In this document: positions 17,036 through 24,819 of the stretch, piece by piece
Numbering within the stretch: the first letter of the stretch is position 1
Layout of the letters: the number at the start of each line of letters is the position of its first letter
Source of the DNA: Candidatus Promineofilum glycogenicum
Lineage (GTDB): Bacteria; Chloroflexota; Anaerolineae; Promineifilales; Promineifilaceae
DNA: 64,000 nt
Direction: 5' to 3'
Assembly: GCA_016707605.1 (NCBI GenBank)
Contig: JADJHJ010000016.1
Coordinates: 16,475 to 80,474 of the forward strand
The notes under the pieces: model-generated
Told to the model about the DNA's origin: nothing
Seen by the model: only the letters and a program-made list of their open reading frames with translations
Databases searched by the model: none
Position numbers and translations under genes: made by a program

Positions 17036-17962
17036 ATGATGTTCAAAGATACGGCCGATGTGAACCAGCGATTAGGCAACCAGCAGTACATCGCCTCGGA
17101 CGAGATCGCCACGGTGGTCTACCTGGCGCAATCGCTGTGCAAGCCGGTTCTGGCCGAAGGCCCGGCCGGCGTCGGCAAGACGGAACTGGCCAAGGCCTGG
17201 GCCGCGGCTCTGGGCGCGCCGCTGGTGCGGCTTCAGTGCTACGAAGGGCTGGACGAGAGCAAGGCCCTCTATGAGTGGGAGTACGCCAAGCAGATGCTCT
17301 ACACCCAGTTGTTGCGCGACACCTTGCGCAACGTGCTGGGCGACGTGCAGAGTTTGGCCGAGGCCGCCAGCCGGTTGGCGCAGGAGGAGGACGTGTTCTT
17401 CTCGGAGCACTTCCTGCTGCCCCGGCCGCTGCTGAAGGCGCTGACCTCCGACGAGCCGGTCGTCCTGCTCATCGACGAGATCGACCGCGCCGACGTGGAG
17501 TTCGAAGCGTTCCTGCTGGAAGTGCTGAGCGACTTCCAGGTTAGCGTGCCCGAACTGGGCACGATCCGCGCCAAGCATCAGCCGATGGTCCTGTTGACCA
17601 GCAACAACACCCGCGAACTGAGCGAAGCGCTCAAGCGGCGTTGCCTCTACCTCTACGTCGGCTACCCCAACCTGGAAGCGGAACTCGACATCGTGCGCCT
17701 GAAGGTGCCCGACCTGCGGCCGGAGATGGCCCGGCAGGCGGTGGCCGTGGTGCAGCAGTTGCGCAATATGGACTTGCGCAAAGTCCCCAGCATCAGCGAG
17801 ACGCTCGACTGGGCGCGCGCCCTGGTGGCCCTCAACGCGCGGGCCATCGACGAGCAGACGATGAACAACACGCTGACCGTGCTCCTGAAGTACGAGGCCG
17901 ACGTGCAGAAGGCCAAGCGCATGATGGGCAACGGCGGCCGCTCGCGGCCAAGCGGCCGATAA
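17036..17962 (+). CDS. MoxR-type AAA+ ATPase
   Basis: 308 residues. Walker A GPAGVGKTE near residue 45, Walker B VVLLIDEIDRAD, sensor SNNTRELSEALKRRCLY and the arginine-rich C-terminal lid are clear. MoxR ATPases act as chaperones that insert metal cofactors or remodel protein complexes, usually with a VWA-domain partner. The next gene, 120 bp downstream, is just such a partner. Cox-type CODH maturation uses CoxD/CoxE of these families, but no CO dehydrogenase gene lies in the window, so the client is unknown. Confidence 0.92.
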   Translation: MMFKDTADVNQRLGNQQYIASDEIATVVYLAQSLCKPVLAEGPAGVGKTELAKAWAAALGAPLVRLQCYEGLDESKALYEWEYAKQMLYTQLLRDTLRNVLGDVQSLAEAASRLAQEEDVFFSEHFLLPRPLLKALTSDEPVVLLIDEIDRADVEFEAFLLEVLSDFQVSVPELGTIRAKHQPMVLLTSNNTRELSEALKRRCLYLYVGYPNLEAELDIVRLKVPDLRPEMARQAVAVVQQLRNMDLRKVPSISETLDWARALVALNARAIDEQTMNNTLTVLLKYEADVQKAKRMMGNGGRSRPSGR

Positions 17963-17988
17963 CAGTTCGTTCAGGAAACAAGAGGAAT

Positions 17989-18050
17989 GATCCGCAGATT
18001 GGGCAGATTAGGGCGGTCTGAATCTGCTAAATCTGCCGAATCTGCGGATC
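17989..18050. repeat. Palindromic repeat, family A, short form
   Basis: GATCCGCAGATTGGGCAGATT pairs with AATCTGC...AATCTGCGGATC with almost no loop; it sits between the MoxR and VWA genes, as another family A copy sits between gltB and gltD. Confidence 0.9.
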
Positions 18051-18082
18051 AATACTTTGCTTGCTCAGAATGAGGTAGGCAC

Positions 18083-19468
18083 ATGGACGACCGGATCATT
18101 GAGTTTGTGCGCGGGATGCGGGCGGCGGGGGTGCGCGTGTCGATGGCCGAGTCGATGGACGCCATGCGCGCCGTCGAGGTGCTGGGCATCGGCGACAAGG
18201 AGCTTTTCCGCCAGTCGATGCGCGCCACCCTGGTCAAGGAGTCGGAGGACTTCGCCGTCTTCGAGGAGCTATTCCCGCTCTACTTCGGCAGCGGCGGCCC
18301 GGTGATGCAGAACGCCACCGAGGAGATGAGCGAGGACGAGCAGCAGATGCTCGAGGCCGCGCTCCAGGCGCTCAGCGGCCGGCTCCAGCAACTCATGGAC
18401 TGGCTGACCAGCGGCGAGGGGCCGACGAAAGAGGAATTGGAAGAGTTGGCCGAGCGGGCCGGCATCCAGTGGCACAACAACCCCCAGGAGGCGCGCTGGG
18501 TCACGCGACGCATGTTGCAGCAGATGGGCATGGCTCACCTGGAGGAGCAACTGCGCGAGCTAATGGAGAAGCTGGCCGAGATGGGCATGAGCCAGGAGGC
18601 GATGGAGAAGCTGATGGGCGTGGTCGAGGCCAACCGCGAGGCGCTGGCCGAGCAGGTGGCCCAGCAGGTCGGCCGCCAGATCGCCGAGCAGCGCGCCAAC
18701 CGCCCCGAAGAGCTATTCGGCTCCGACCTGATGCACAAGCCGTTCGAGAACCTGACCGACGACGAGGCCAACTTGCTGCGCAAAGAGGTGCAACGGCTGG
18801 TGACCCAGTTGCGCAGCCGGGCGGCGCTGCGGCGCAAGCGCGGCAAGGCAGGCAAGTTCGACTCCAAGGGTACGATCCGCAGCAACCAGCGCTACGGCGG
18901 CGTGCCGATGGAGTTGAAGTTCAAGCGCAAGAAGCTGAAGCCCAGCCTGGTGCTCATCTGCGACGTATCGCGCTCGATGCTGTCCGTGGCCGAGTTCATG
19001 CTGCGGCTGACCTATGAGCTACAGGATCAGGTGGCCAAGACGCGCAGCTTCGGCTTCTACTCCGACATGGAAGAGATCAGCCCGGCCATCGCCGACAACC
19101 GGGCGGCCGATGCCGTGGACGCGGTCATGAACACCTTCTACGGCCGCGCGCCGCAGCACTACGCCACCGACCTGGGCCACAGCCTGGAGACGTTCGAGGA
19201 CAACTGGCTCGACGCCATCAACCATCGCACGACGGTGGTGATTCTGGGCGACGGCCGCAACAACTACAACTCGCCGCGCCTCGACCTGATCAAGGACTTG
19301 CAGCGCCGCTCGCGCCGGCTCATCTGGCTCAACCCGGAGAACCCGCGCCAGTGGGGCACGGGCGACAGCGACATGCTGGAGTACGCGCCGCTGTGCGACC
19401 AGGTGTTCATGGTGCGCAACCTGGCCCAACTGGGGTCGGCCGTCGATAAGCTGATGGGCGGCGCTTGA
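18083..19468 (+). CDS. VWA-domain protein, CoxE-like partner of MoxR
   Basis: 461 residues. The N-terminal FVRGMRAAGVRVSMAESMDA is the CoxE-type start, followed by a long acidic/glutamine-rich helical middle (residues about 75-240) and a C-terminal VWA domain with MIDAS residues CDVSRSML (DxSxS), the threonine in HYATDLG and the aspartate in ILGDGRNN. It would bind Mg and act with the MoxR ATPase in complex assembly. ATG at 18083 follows GAGGTAGGCAC. The gene is intact and the C-terminal MIDAS set is complete. Confidence 0.9.
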   Translation: MDDRIIEFVRGMRAAGVRVSMAESMDAMRAVEVLGIGDKELFRQSMRATLVKESEDFAVFEELFPLYFGSGGPVMQNATEEMSEDEQQMLEAALQALSGRLQQLMDWLTSGEGPTKEELEELAERAGIQWHNNPQEARWVTRRMLQQMGMAHLEEQLRELMEKLAEMGMSQEAMEKLMGVVEANREALAEQVAQQVGRQIAEQRANRPEELFGSDLMHKPFENLTDDEANLLRKEVQRLVTQLRSRAALRRKRGKAGKFDSKGTIRSNQRYGGVPMELKFKRKKLKPSLVLICDVSRSMLSVAEFMLRLTYELQDQVAKTRSFGFYSDMEEISPAIADNRAADAVDAVMNTFYGRAPQHYATDLGHSLETFEDNWLDAINHRTTVVILGDGRNNYNSPRLDLIKDLQRRSRRLIWLNPENPRQWGTGDSDMLEYAPLCDQVFMVRNLAQLGSAVDKLMGGA

Positions 19469-19470
19469 GA

Positions 19471-19574
19471 AGAATGGCACGCTGATTCACGCAGATTAGA
19501 CGCTGATTCTCGCTGCAATCAACGTCTTGCAGCGAAAATCAGCGCCTAATCAGCTACCATCTGCGTGCCATTCT
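19471..19574. repeat. Palindromic repeat, GGCACGCTGATT family
   Basis: GAATGGCACGCTGATTCACGCAGATTAG on the left; CTAATCAGC...CATCTGCGTGCCATTC on the right; the centre is CGCTGCAATCAACGTCTTGCAGCG. It ends 18 bp before the tyrS promoter. Confidence 0.85.
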
Positions 19575-19591
19575 TTTGCCTCAATCACCGC

Positions 19592-19621
19592 TTGACGCCC
19601 CTATAGCTCACGTGCTATGAT
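19592..19621 (+). promoter_or_regulatory. Promoter of the tyrS attenuator
   Basis: TTGACG, 18-nt spacer, TATGAT. Only six bases (GTCGTC) separate the -10 box from the leader-peptide ATG at 19628, so the transcript probably starts at or within a base or two of that codon. Confidence 0.75.
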
Positions 19622-19627
19622 GTCGTC

Positions 19628-19720
19628 ATGAGTGACGCGAACGCCGTTCGACTCTCGTATTACTACCGGCAACCGCTCCAGGCTGCGCCGTCGGCGCGCT
19701 TGATGGTTGTCGGTCGCTGA
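19628..19720 (+). CDS. Tyrosine leader peptide of tyrS (30 residues, three consecutive Tyr codons)
   Basis: An open frame of 30 codons plus TGA, too short for ordinary gene calling. It begins MSDANAVRLSYYYRQPLQ; codons 11-13 are TAT TAC TAC (19658-19666). Three adjacent Tyr codons directly upstream of tyrosyl-tRNA synthetase, followed by an antiterminator-competent segment and an intrinsic terminator, is the layout of classic ribosome-mediated attenuation as in trp and his leaders. No Shine-Dalgarno sequence precedes it, and the promoter position suggests a leaderless start. The peptide itself is not expected to have another role. Translation is inferred, not shown. Confidence 0.8.
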   Translation: MSDANAVRLSYYYRQPLQAAPSARLMVVGR

Positions 19721-19763
19721 CGAACGGCGACGAACCGGATAGCATAGAGACGCGGCGCAAGCC
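19681..19763 (+). promoter_or_regulatory. Putative antiterminator helix of the tyrS leader
   Basis: GGCTGCGCCG at 19681-19690 can pair with CGGCGC-A-AGCC at 19753-19763 (ten pairs, one bulged A). This removes the 5' arm of the terminator at 19748. The left strand begins 15 nt after the last Tyr codon, just beyond the reach of a ribosome stalled there. Competing folds exist: GCGC/GCGC at 19685-19697, and CGCCGTTCG (19642-19650) with CGAACGGCG (19721-19729). Confidence 0.65.
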
Positions 19764-19775
19764 GCGTCTTTTTTA
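19748..19775 (+). terminator. Intrinsic terminator in the tyrS leader
   Basis: A 9-bp stem AGACGCGGC / GCCGCGTCT with loop GCAA is followed by a run of T broken by one A. It stands 15 nt before the tyrS start codon, where it would prevent tyrS expression unless the upstream antiterminator forms. Confidence 0.9.
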
Positions 19776-19790
19776 TTAGGAGCATAGAAC

Positions 19791-21080
19791 ATGGCGACAA
19801 TCATAGATGAACTGCGCTGGCGCGGGCTGGTATACGACGTGACCGAGGGGTTGGACGAACTGGTGAGCCGGCAGAAGATCACCCTCTACAACGGCTTCGA
19901 CCCCACGGCCGACTCCCTTCACATCGGCAACCTCGTGCCGCTGATGCAACTGGCCCGCTGGCAGCGCCACGGCCACACGCCCATCGCCCTGGCCGGCGGC
20001 GGCACGGGCATGATCGGCGACCCCAGCGGCCGCAGCAGCGAGCGCAACCTGATGACGCTGGAGGCGATTGACGCCAACGTGGACCATATCAAGACCCAAC
20101 TGGCCAGCATCCTCGACTTCGAGGTGAAGGGCAACCCGGCGCGGGTGGTCAACAATGCCGACTGGCTGCGCCAGGTATTGCTGACCGACTTCCTGCGCGA
20201 CACGGGCAAGCACTTCACTGTCAACTACATGCTGGCCAAGGACTCGGTCAAGTCGCGCATGGAGCGCGACGACAGCGGCATCTCCTACACCGAGTTCACC
20301 TACATGCTGCTGCAAGCCTACGACTTCCAGCACCTGTTCGACACCCAGAACTGCCTGGCCCAGACGGGCGGCAGCGACCAGTGGGGCAACATCGTCGCCG
20401 GCGTGGAACTCATCCGCCGGGCGCGCGGCCAGAAGGCCCACGCCCTGGTCTACCCGCTGCTGACGCGGGCCGACGGCAGCAAGTTCGGCAAGACGGCCGA
20501 GGGCACGAGCGTCTGGCTCAGCCCGGCGCGCACGTCCCCCTTCCGCTTCTACCAGTACTGGTTCAACACCGACGACGCCGACGTGGGCACGTTCCTGAAG
20601 CAGTTCACCTGGCTGAAGGCGACCGAGATCGCCGAGTTGGAGAGCCTGGTCGAGGAGCAGCCGGAGCGGCGCGAGGCGCAGCGGCGGCTGGCGCGCGAGG
20701 TGACGCGGATGATCCACGGCGAGACGGCCCTGGCGCGGGCCGAGCAGGCCACGGCGGCCCTCTTCGGCGGCGACATCAGCGGGCTGGACGCGGCCGACAT
20801 CGAGGACATCTTCGCCGAAGTGCCGTCGAGCGAGATCGATCCGGCGGCCCTGGCCGACGGCGGCGTGGCGGTGGTCGATCTGCTGGTCGGCAGCGGCCTG
20901 GCCTCATCCAAGGCCGACGCCCGGCGCAAGATTCAGGGTGGGGGCATCTACCTCAACAACCGGCGCGTAGCTGACGCGGCGGCTACGGCCACGGCTGAGG
21001 AGGCGATTGAGGGGCGGTTCCTCGTCTTGCGGCAAGGCAAGCGGCAGTATCATCTGGTGCGTGTGGCACAGGTTTCTTAA
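19791..21080 (+). CDS. tyrS: Tyrosyl-tRNA synthetase
   Basis: 429 residues, a normal bacterial length. The class I signature HIGN occurs in DSLHIGNLVPL near residue 46, the KMSKS loop appears as KFGKT, and the tyrosine-binding GGSDQWGN motif is present. The C-terminal S4-type RNA-binding domain is LASSKADARRKIQGGGIYLNN. TAGGAGC lies 8 nt before the ATG, after the terminator, so translation depends on read-through. The last residues VAQVS and the stop are supplied by a palindromic repeat. Confidence 0.97.
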   Translation: MATIIDELRWRGLVYDVTEGLDELVSRQKITLYNGFDPTADSLHIGNLVPLMQLARWQRHGHTPIALAGGGTGMIGDPSGRSSERNLMTLEAIDANVDHIKTQLASILDFEVKGNPARVVNNADWLRQVLLTDFLRDTGKHFTVNYMLAKDSVKSRMERDDSGISYTEFTYMLLQAYDFQHLFDTQNCLAQTGGSDQWGNIVAGVELIRRARGQKAHALVYPLLTRADGSKFGKTAEGTSVWLSPARTSPFRFYQYWFNTDDADVGTFLKQFTWLKATEIAELESLVEEQPERREAQRRLAREVTRMIHGETALARAEQATAALFGGDISGLDAADIEDIFAEVPSSEIDPAALADGGVAVVDLLVGSGLASSKADARRKIQGGGIYLNNRRVADAAATATAEEAIEGRFLVLRQGKRQYHLVRVAQVS

Positions 21081-21147
21081 CCTGTGGCCTGGCCACAACC
21101 TACCCGCATGTGACATAGGGGCCACAGGTTAAGAAACCTGTGCCACA
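21062..21147. repeat. Palindromic repeat, family F (TGTGGCACAGGTTTCTTAACCTGTGG)
   Basis: The two arms TGTGGCACAGGTTTCTTAA and its reverse complement overlap the 3' ends of the convergent tyrS and thpR genes. Each arm encodes VAQVS-stop for the gene that enters it. A second copy with slight changes is at 32651-32713. Confidence 0.9.
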
Positions 21148-21700
21148 AGTACACTCGTGTGCCGCACGGTATACACCGGCCCCTCCGGTCGCAACTGGCT
21201 CTCGATGAGGTGGAGGGCCGTCACCGGCACGTCGAGCGCGGGCACGGCCGCCGACCAGTCAACCCCCTGCGCCGCCCGCTCATCCTTAACCCGCCCCAGC
21301 GTCAGATGGGCGCGGAACGGCTTGTCCTCCGGCGGCCAGCCGAGGGGGCGCAGGGCCGCTTCCAGCGCGGCCACCAGCGCGGTTAGCTTCGCCTCCTCCC
21401 CGCCCAGCCCGACCCAGACGACGCGCGGCCGGCGGGCGTTGGGGAAGCAGCCGACGTCGCTCAGGCGCAGAGTAAAGGGGTGTGGCCGGCGGCCAGGGTG
21501 TCGAGCGCGTCGGCCAGGGTGGGCAGCCGGTCGGCCGGCGTGTCGCCCAGGAAGCGCAGCGTCAGGTGCATCTGCTCCGGCCGCACCCAGCGCACCGCGC
21601 CGCGCGGCACGCGCTCGCCCAGCGTCGCGGCCACGTCGGCCAGGGCGGCTTTGACGTCGGGCGGCAGGTCGATGGCGATGAAGGTGCGGATGGTGGTCAT
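21129..21700 (-). pseudogene. thpR: RNA 2',3'-cyclic phosphodiesterase (ThpR/LigT family), frame broken by one base
   Basis: The first frame starts at 21700 with MTTIRTFIAIDLPPDVKAAL and the first catalytic HLTLRFLG. The second carries FTLRLSDVGCFPN and the second catalytic motif FRAHLTLGRVKD. They join if one T is added to CCCCTTTAC near 21475, giving 190 residues, the family length, with both HxTx motifs. The family hydrolyses cyclic phosphate termini of RNA. The C-terminal VAQVS comes from the shared repeat. A sequencing deletion is more likely than true decay, since all catalytic parts are intact. Confidence 0.85.
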
Positions 21701-21741
21701 GAGGGGATTGTAAAGCGATTTGGCAATCGCGAACGAGAGAT

Positions 21742-21840
21742 GGAACGCGGATGACGCGGATTCTCACGGATTGGCACGGATAAGCATCGGTCCGTCACTC
21801 ATCCGTGAGAATCCGCGAAAACCCGTGGCATCCGTGTTCT
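21742..21840. repeat. Palindromic repeat, family E (AACGCGGATGACGCGGATTCTCACGGATT)
   Basis: Left-hand GACGCGGATTCTCACGGAT and right-hand ATCCGTGAGAATCCGCG are inverted; outer units are GAACGCGGAT and ATCCGTGTTC. It fills the gap between thpR and the FGE-domain gene, which are divergent; nothing else was seen here. Confidence 0.85.
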
Positions 21841-21907
21841 ATTCCTTCTTTGCCGTTGGTTGTTGGCTGGGCTATCATTTCCTTACCAGACGCCATGACT
21901 CAGCCCG

Positions 21908-23070
21908 ATGCCACCCAACTCCACCAGTTTCCTCATTGATCACTTCAGCCTGGAAGAGTTGAAGACCTTGTGCTTCAACCTGGGTGTCGAATATGAAGAC
22001 CTCGGCGGGGAAGGGCGGTCGGACAAGGCGCGGGAGTTGGTGAAGGCGATGCAGCGGCGGACGCGCCTGGAGCATCTGGTTGCTCACCTGGCCATCGCCC
22101 GCCCCGATGCCTACCGCAAGCGGTTCCACGAAACGCCAGCCATCCCCGCCGCCCCGATCCGCGCCCGCCGCGACCCACGGCAGGTCTTCATCAGCCACGC
22201 CCACCAGGACGCGCCCTTTGCCCAACGGCTGGCGGGTGCGGGGGGCTTCCCGGGTGGCTCGCGGCGCGGCGGGGTGCGCTCCGGGGGGGGGGGGGTGGCG
22301 GGCGGCCCTCTCCCTAACCCTCTCCCAAAGGACGAGGGGACGCGTCCTCTTCCCGATCGCCGCATCCACGCCAAGACCGGCATCGAACTCATCCGCATCC
22401 CCGCCGGGCCGTTTCTCTACGGCTCGGCCGACAGCGACGATCTGGCTTCGGACGATGAGAAGCCACAGCGGACGGTCAACCTGCCGGAGTACTGGATCGG
22501 CCGGTCACCCATCACCAATGTCCAGTACAAGCGCTTTCTCGACGCCAATCAGGCCATCGCGTGCCGTGGCAGCATGAAGGTTGGGCCAGGCCCTATAACT
22601 GGGATGCGGTACACACGCGTCTACCCGCTAGACAAGGCCGATCATCCGGTCGTTCTGGTCAGTTGGGACGATGCCAGAGCATTTTGCGTTTGGGCGGAGT
22701 TGGCTTTGCCGACTGAGGAGCAGTGGGAGAAGGCGGCGCGGGGGACGGACGGGCGTATCTGGCCGTGGGGCAACAAGCCGCCGACGACTGAGCATTGCAA
22801 CTTCGGCATAAACGTTGGTGGGACAACGCCGGTGGGCAAGTACTCGCCCAAAGGGGATAGCCCCTATGGCTGCGTGGACATGGCCGGCAACGTGTGGGAA
22901 TGGACAGCCTCATGGTATGACCAGACCCAAGGTGGCCGCGTGCTGCGCGGCGGGTCGTGCGCGACAATCAGAGGTTCGCGCGCGTGTCGGTCCGCTACAT
23001 CAACACGCCGGACAACGCCCTCGACAATGTCGGTTTCCGTGCCGCTGCCCCCGTTGTTTCTGGCTCCTGA
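21908..23070 (+). pseudogene. Effector-associated domain / TIR remnant / formylglycine-enzyme-like protein, frameshifted near the end
   Basis: Residues about 10-60 (FSLEELKTLCFNLGVEYEDL...ARELVKAMQRR) form a small helical effector-associated (death-like) domain seen on bacterial conflict proteins. VFISHAHQDAPFAQRLA then opens like a TIR domain but stops at a glycine-rich linker with 13 G in a row and a CCCTCTCCCTAACCC-type repeat. The rest is an FGE/SUMF1 domain: IPAGPFLYGS, LPTEEQWEKAARG, PWGN, GCVDMAGNVWEWT, VLRGGS. Adding one G near 22972 restores RGGSWRDNQRF...NVGFRAA and a stop at 23070. The joined protein has about 387 residues. The role is unknown; TIR function is probably lost. Confidence 0.75.
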
Positions 23071-23186
23071 TTGCTGGTTGCTGGATTCTGAAGCGGGGGT
23101 CTGGGGGGCTTGCCCCCCAGCGGCCGGCGGGGCTAAGGCCTTACGTGTTGGCAGAAGATTTCCCGGCGAAGTACTGCCGCGCGAAG

Positions 23187-23501
23187 TCAGCATCTCCCGC
23201 GCGCGTTCTGCCCTTCGTCATCGCGTGCCGCGGTGGTCCAGCGGCGCGCGGCACGTATCAAAAGCGGGGAATGCTCCGGCAAAACACCCGACTTGGCAAA
23301 CTCATGCCCGAACATACCTACCACGCCGCTGTGTTTTGACGAAGCCAAGCCGCGCGTCGCCAGAAACGCCTGGGCCACGTAGAACATGCCGTAGTAAGCG
23401 CGAGCAGCAGCATAGCCAGCGAAGTCTTCAGACAGCAGCAATTCCGCCGCCGCTAAACTATCTTCCGCCTGCCTCAAATAGTCGTCAACGGATTGTGTCA
23501 T
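23187..23501 (-). CDS. HEPN-domain protein, toxin-type partner of MNT
   Basis: 104 residues in the open frame. SVDDYLRQAEDSLAAAELLL, then ARAYYGMFYVAQAFLATRGL and SSKHSGVVGMFGHEF are standard HEPN features. The histidine of an RxxxxH catalytic pair is not obvious. The tail is odd: one base removed near 23212 would join a frame ending ADFARQYFAGKSSANT with stop at 23141 (about 119 residues), closer to the family length. The ATG overlaps the MNT stop (ATGA). HEPN/MNT pairs are toxin-antitoxin modules in which the MNT protein neutralises the HEPN RNase, in some cases by AMP transfer. Confidence 0.78.
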   Translation of the reverse strand: MTQSVDDYLRQAEDSLAAAELLLSEDFAGYAAARAYYGMFYVAQAFLATRGLASSKHSGVVGMFGHEFAKSGVLPEHSPLLIRAARRWTTAARDDEGQNARGRC

Positions 23502-23818
23502 ACCGGAATGGCATCGTGTCGAACATAGCGAAGGAACAGATCCGCCTCGTCGTAGTATTCTTCCAGACTGAGAAACACGCAGGAGAGCACAAGGTCGTGC
23601 TCCAGCGACAGAGCGGCCACTAGGTATTCTGTTTGCGCAATCTCCGCTACCGGATCAACTTCTCCCGCCAACACCACCAGCACATCCACATCCGACTCCG
23701 GCCCGGCGTCGCCGCGGGCTTGTGAGCCGTAGAGCAGCACCCGGTCGAGCCGGTCGCCGTATTGCGCTTCGAGACCGGCGCGGAGTTGTTGCAGGACGGG
23801 GGCGAGAGCGGCGTTCAT
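23498..23818 (-). CDS. MNT-domain nucleotidyltransferase, antitoxin of the HEPN protein
   Basis: 106 residues from the ATG at 23818 (MNAALAPVLQQLRAG). The nucleotidyltransferase motif LLYGSQARGDAGPESDVDVLVVL holds the GS and DxD residues needed for Mg-NTP binding. Its frame is also open upstream into the membrane protein, but a TGCTATAAT promoter stands seven bases before this ATG, so a separate product is more likely. It precedes the HEPN gene with a 4-base overlap. It probably neutralises the HEPN protein. Confidence 0.82.
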   Translation of the reverse strand: MNAALAPVLQQLRAGLEAQYGDRLDRVLLYGSQARGDAGPESDVDVLVVLAGEVDPVAEIAQTEYLVAALSLEHDLVLSCVFLSLEEYYDEADLFLRYVRHDAIPV

Positions 23819-23825
23819 GATCATC

Positions 23826-23834
23826 ATTATAGCA
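23826..23834 (-). promoter_or_regulatory. Extended -10 promoter of the MNT-HEPN pair
   Basis: TGCTATAAT on the reverse strand, a perfect extended -10 element, ends seven bases before the MNT ATG. No -35 is needed for this class, and the mRNA would be leaderless. Confidence 0.65.
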
Positions 23835-24714
23835 TAGCTAACACGAGTCGTAGCGCAGCCTGTCAGGCTGTCGCCGCCAGAGTCCTGTGCCGGTTGTGCT
23901 ACGGCTGCGGCAGAAGCGACGTAATGCCCTGTGGCCGTGCCATCATCAAACAGCGTATACCCCACCCTCCTCACACTATCAAACAACCCAATCTCCACCC
24001 GCCCCCCAGCAGGGATAGGGCCGGGGATCGTCACCCGCTCCACGTACACGTCGCCAAGCTCCCACCGATGCCCCCACTGCCCCTGCGCTTCGACGTTGGC
24101 GACCAGGTTGCCGGCCGCGTCCAGCAGGTGATAGCTGGCGGCGACGTACCACAGGCCGCGGTCGGGGTGGAGTTCGTCCACGCGCCAGGCGGTGATGAGT
24201 TCCAGCGCGCCGTCGGGCCGTTCGGTCAGAGTGTAGCCGGCGAAGGTCAGCCCGGCGTCGCTGGGCCAACCGACGAGCGTCTCCACCAGGGCGGGCGCGG
24301 CCGTGAGCAGCGGCTGCGTTCGGGCCAAGCCGAGGCGCTTGCCGTCGTCAAAGGTCAGCGCCGGCTCTTCGCGTAGCCAGGGTTGCAGCCAGGACGGCAC
24401 GCCCACGTGGCCGTCATAGACGTAGACCAGCGGCGCGGCCGAGGGCAGTAGGACGAAGTCGGGGAAGGCCACGCCGCGCACCGGCTGGACGTCGGTGGCG
24501 CTTAGGCCACTCAGCAGCGCCTTGTCGCCCCCGGCGACGATGCGGCGGGGGAAGGGGCCGGCGTCGGCCAGCACTAACTGGCGCAGGGCGTGTCCGGCCT
24601 CGGCCGCGGCGGCCAGCGACCAGCCGTCGAAGTTGGGTTGCGTCGGCTGCCGGGCGACCAGTTCGTTGGCCCGGTAGAGGTCGTGGGCGAAGATGAGGCC
24701 GATGAGAGCAAGCA

Positions 24715-24819
24715 AGAGGAACGCGGAGAGACGCAGAGAAGACGCAGAGAGACGCAGAGAAAAGAATTCTTCCTCCGCGTCTCTCTGCGTCCCCTCTCTG
24801 CGTCTCTTTGCGTTCCTCT
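24715..24819. repeat. Palindromic repeat, family D (GACGCAGAGA units), inside a coding region
   Basis: AGGAACGCGGAGAGACGCAG pairs with CTGCGT...CGTTCCT; internal units are GACGCAGAGA at 10-11 nt spacing and the centre is AAAGAATTCTT. It reads as a highly charged, arginine- and serine-rich peptide between two membrane helices. Confidence 0.88.

Noticed and set aside
19628..19790. T-box riboswitch upstream of tyrS
   Set aside because: No T-box sequence (AGGGTGGNACCGCG-like) or stem I pattern is present; the leader ORF with Tyr codons fits better.
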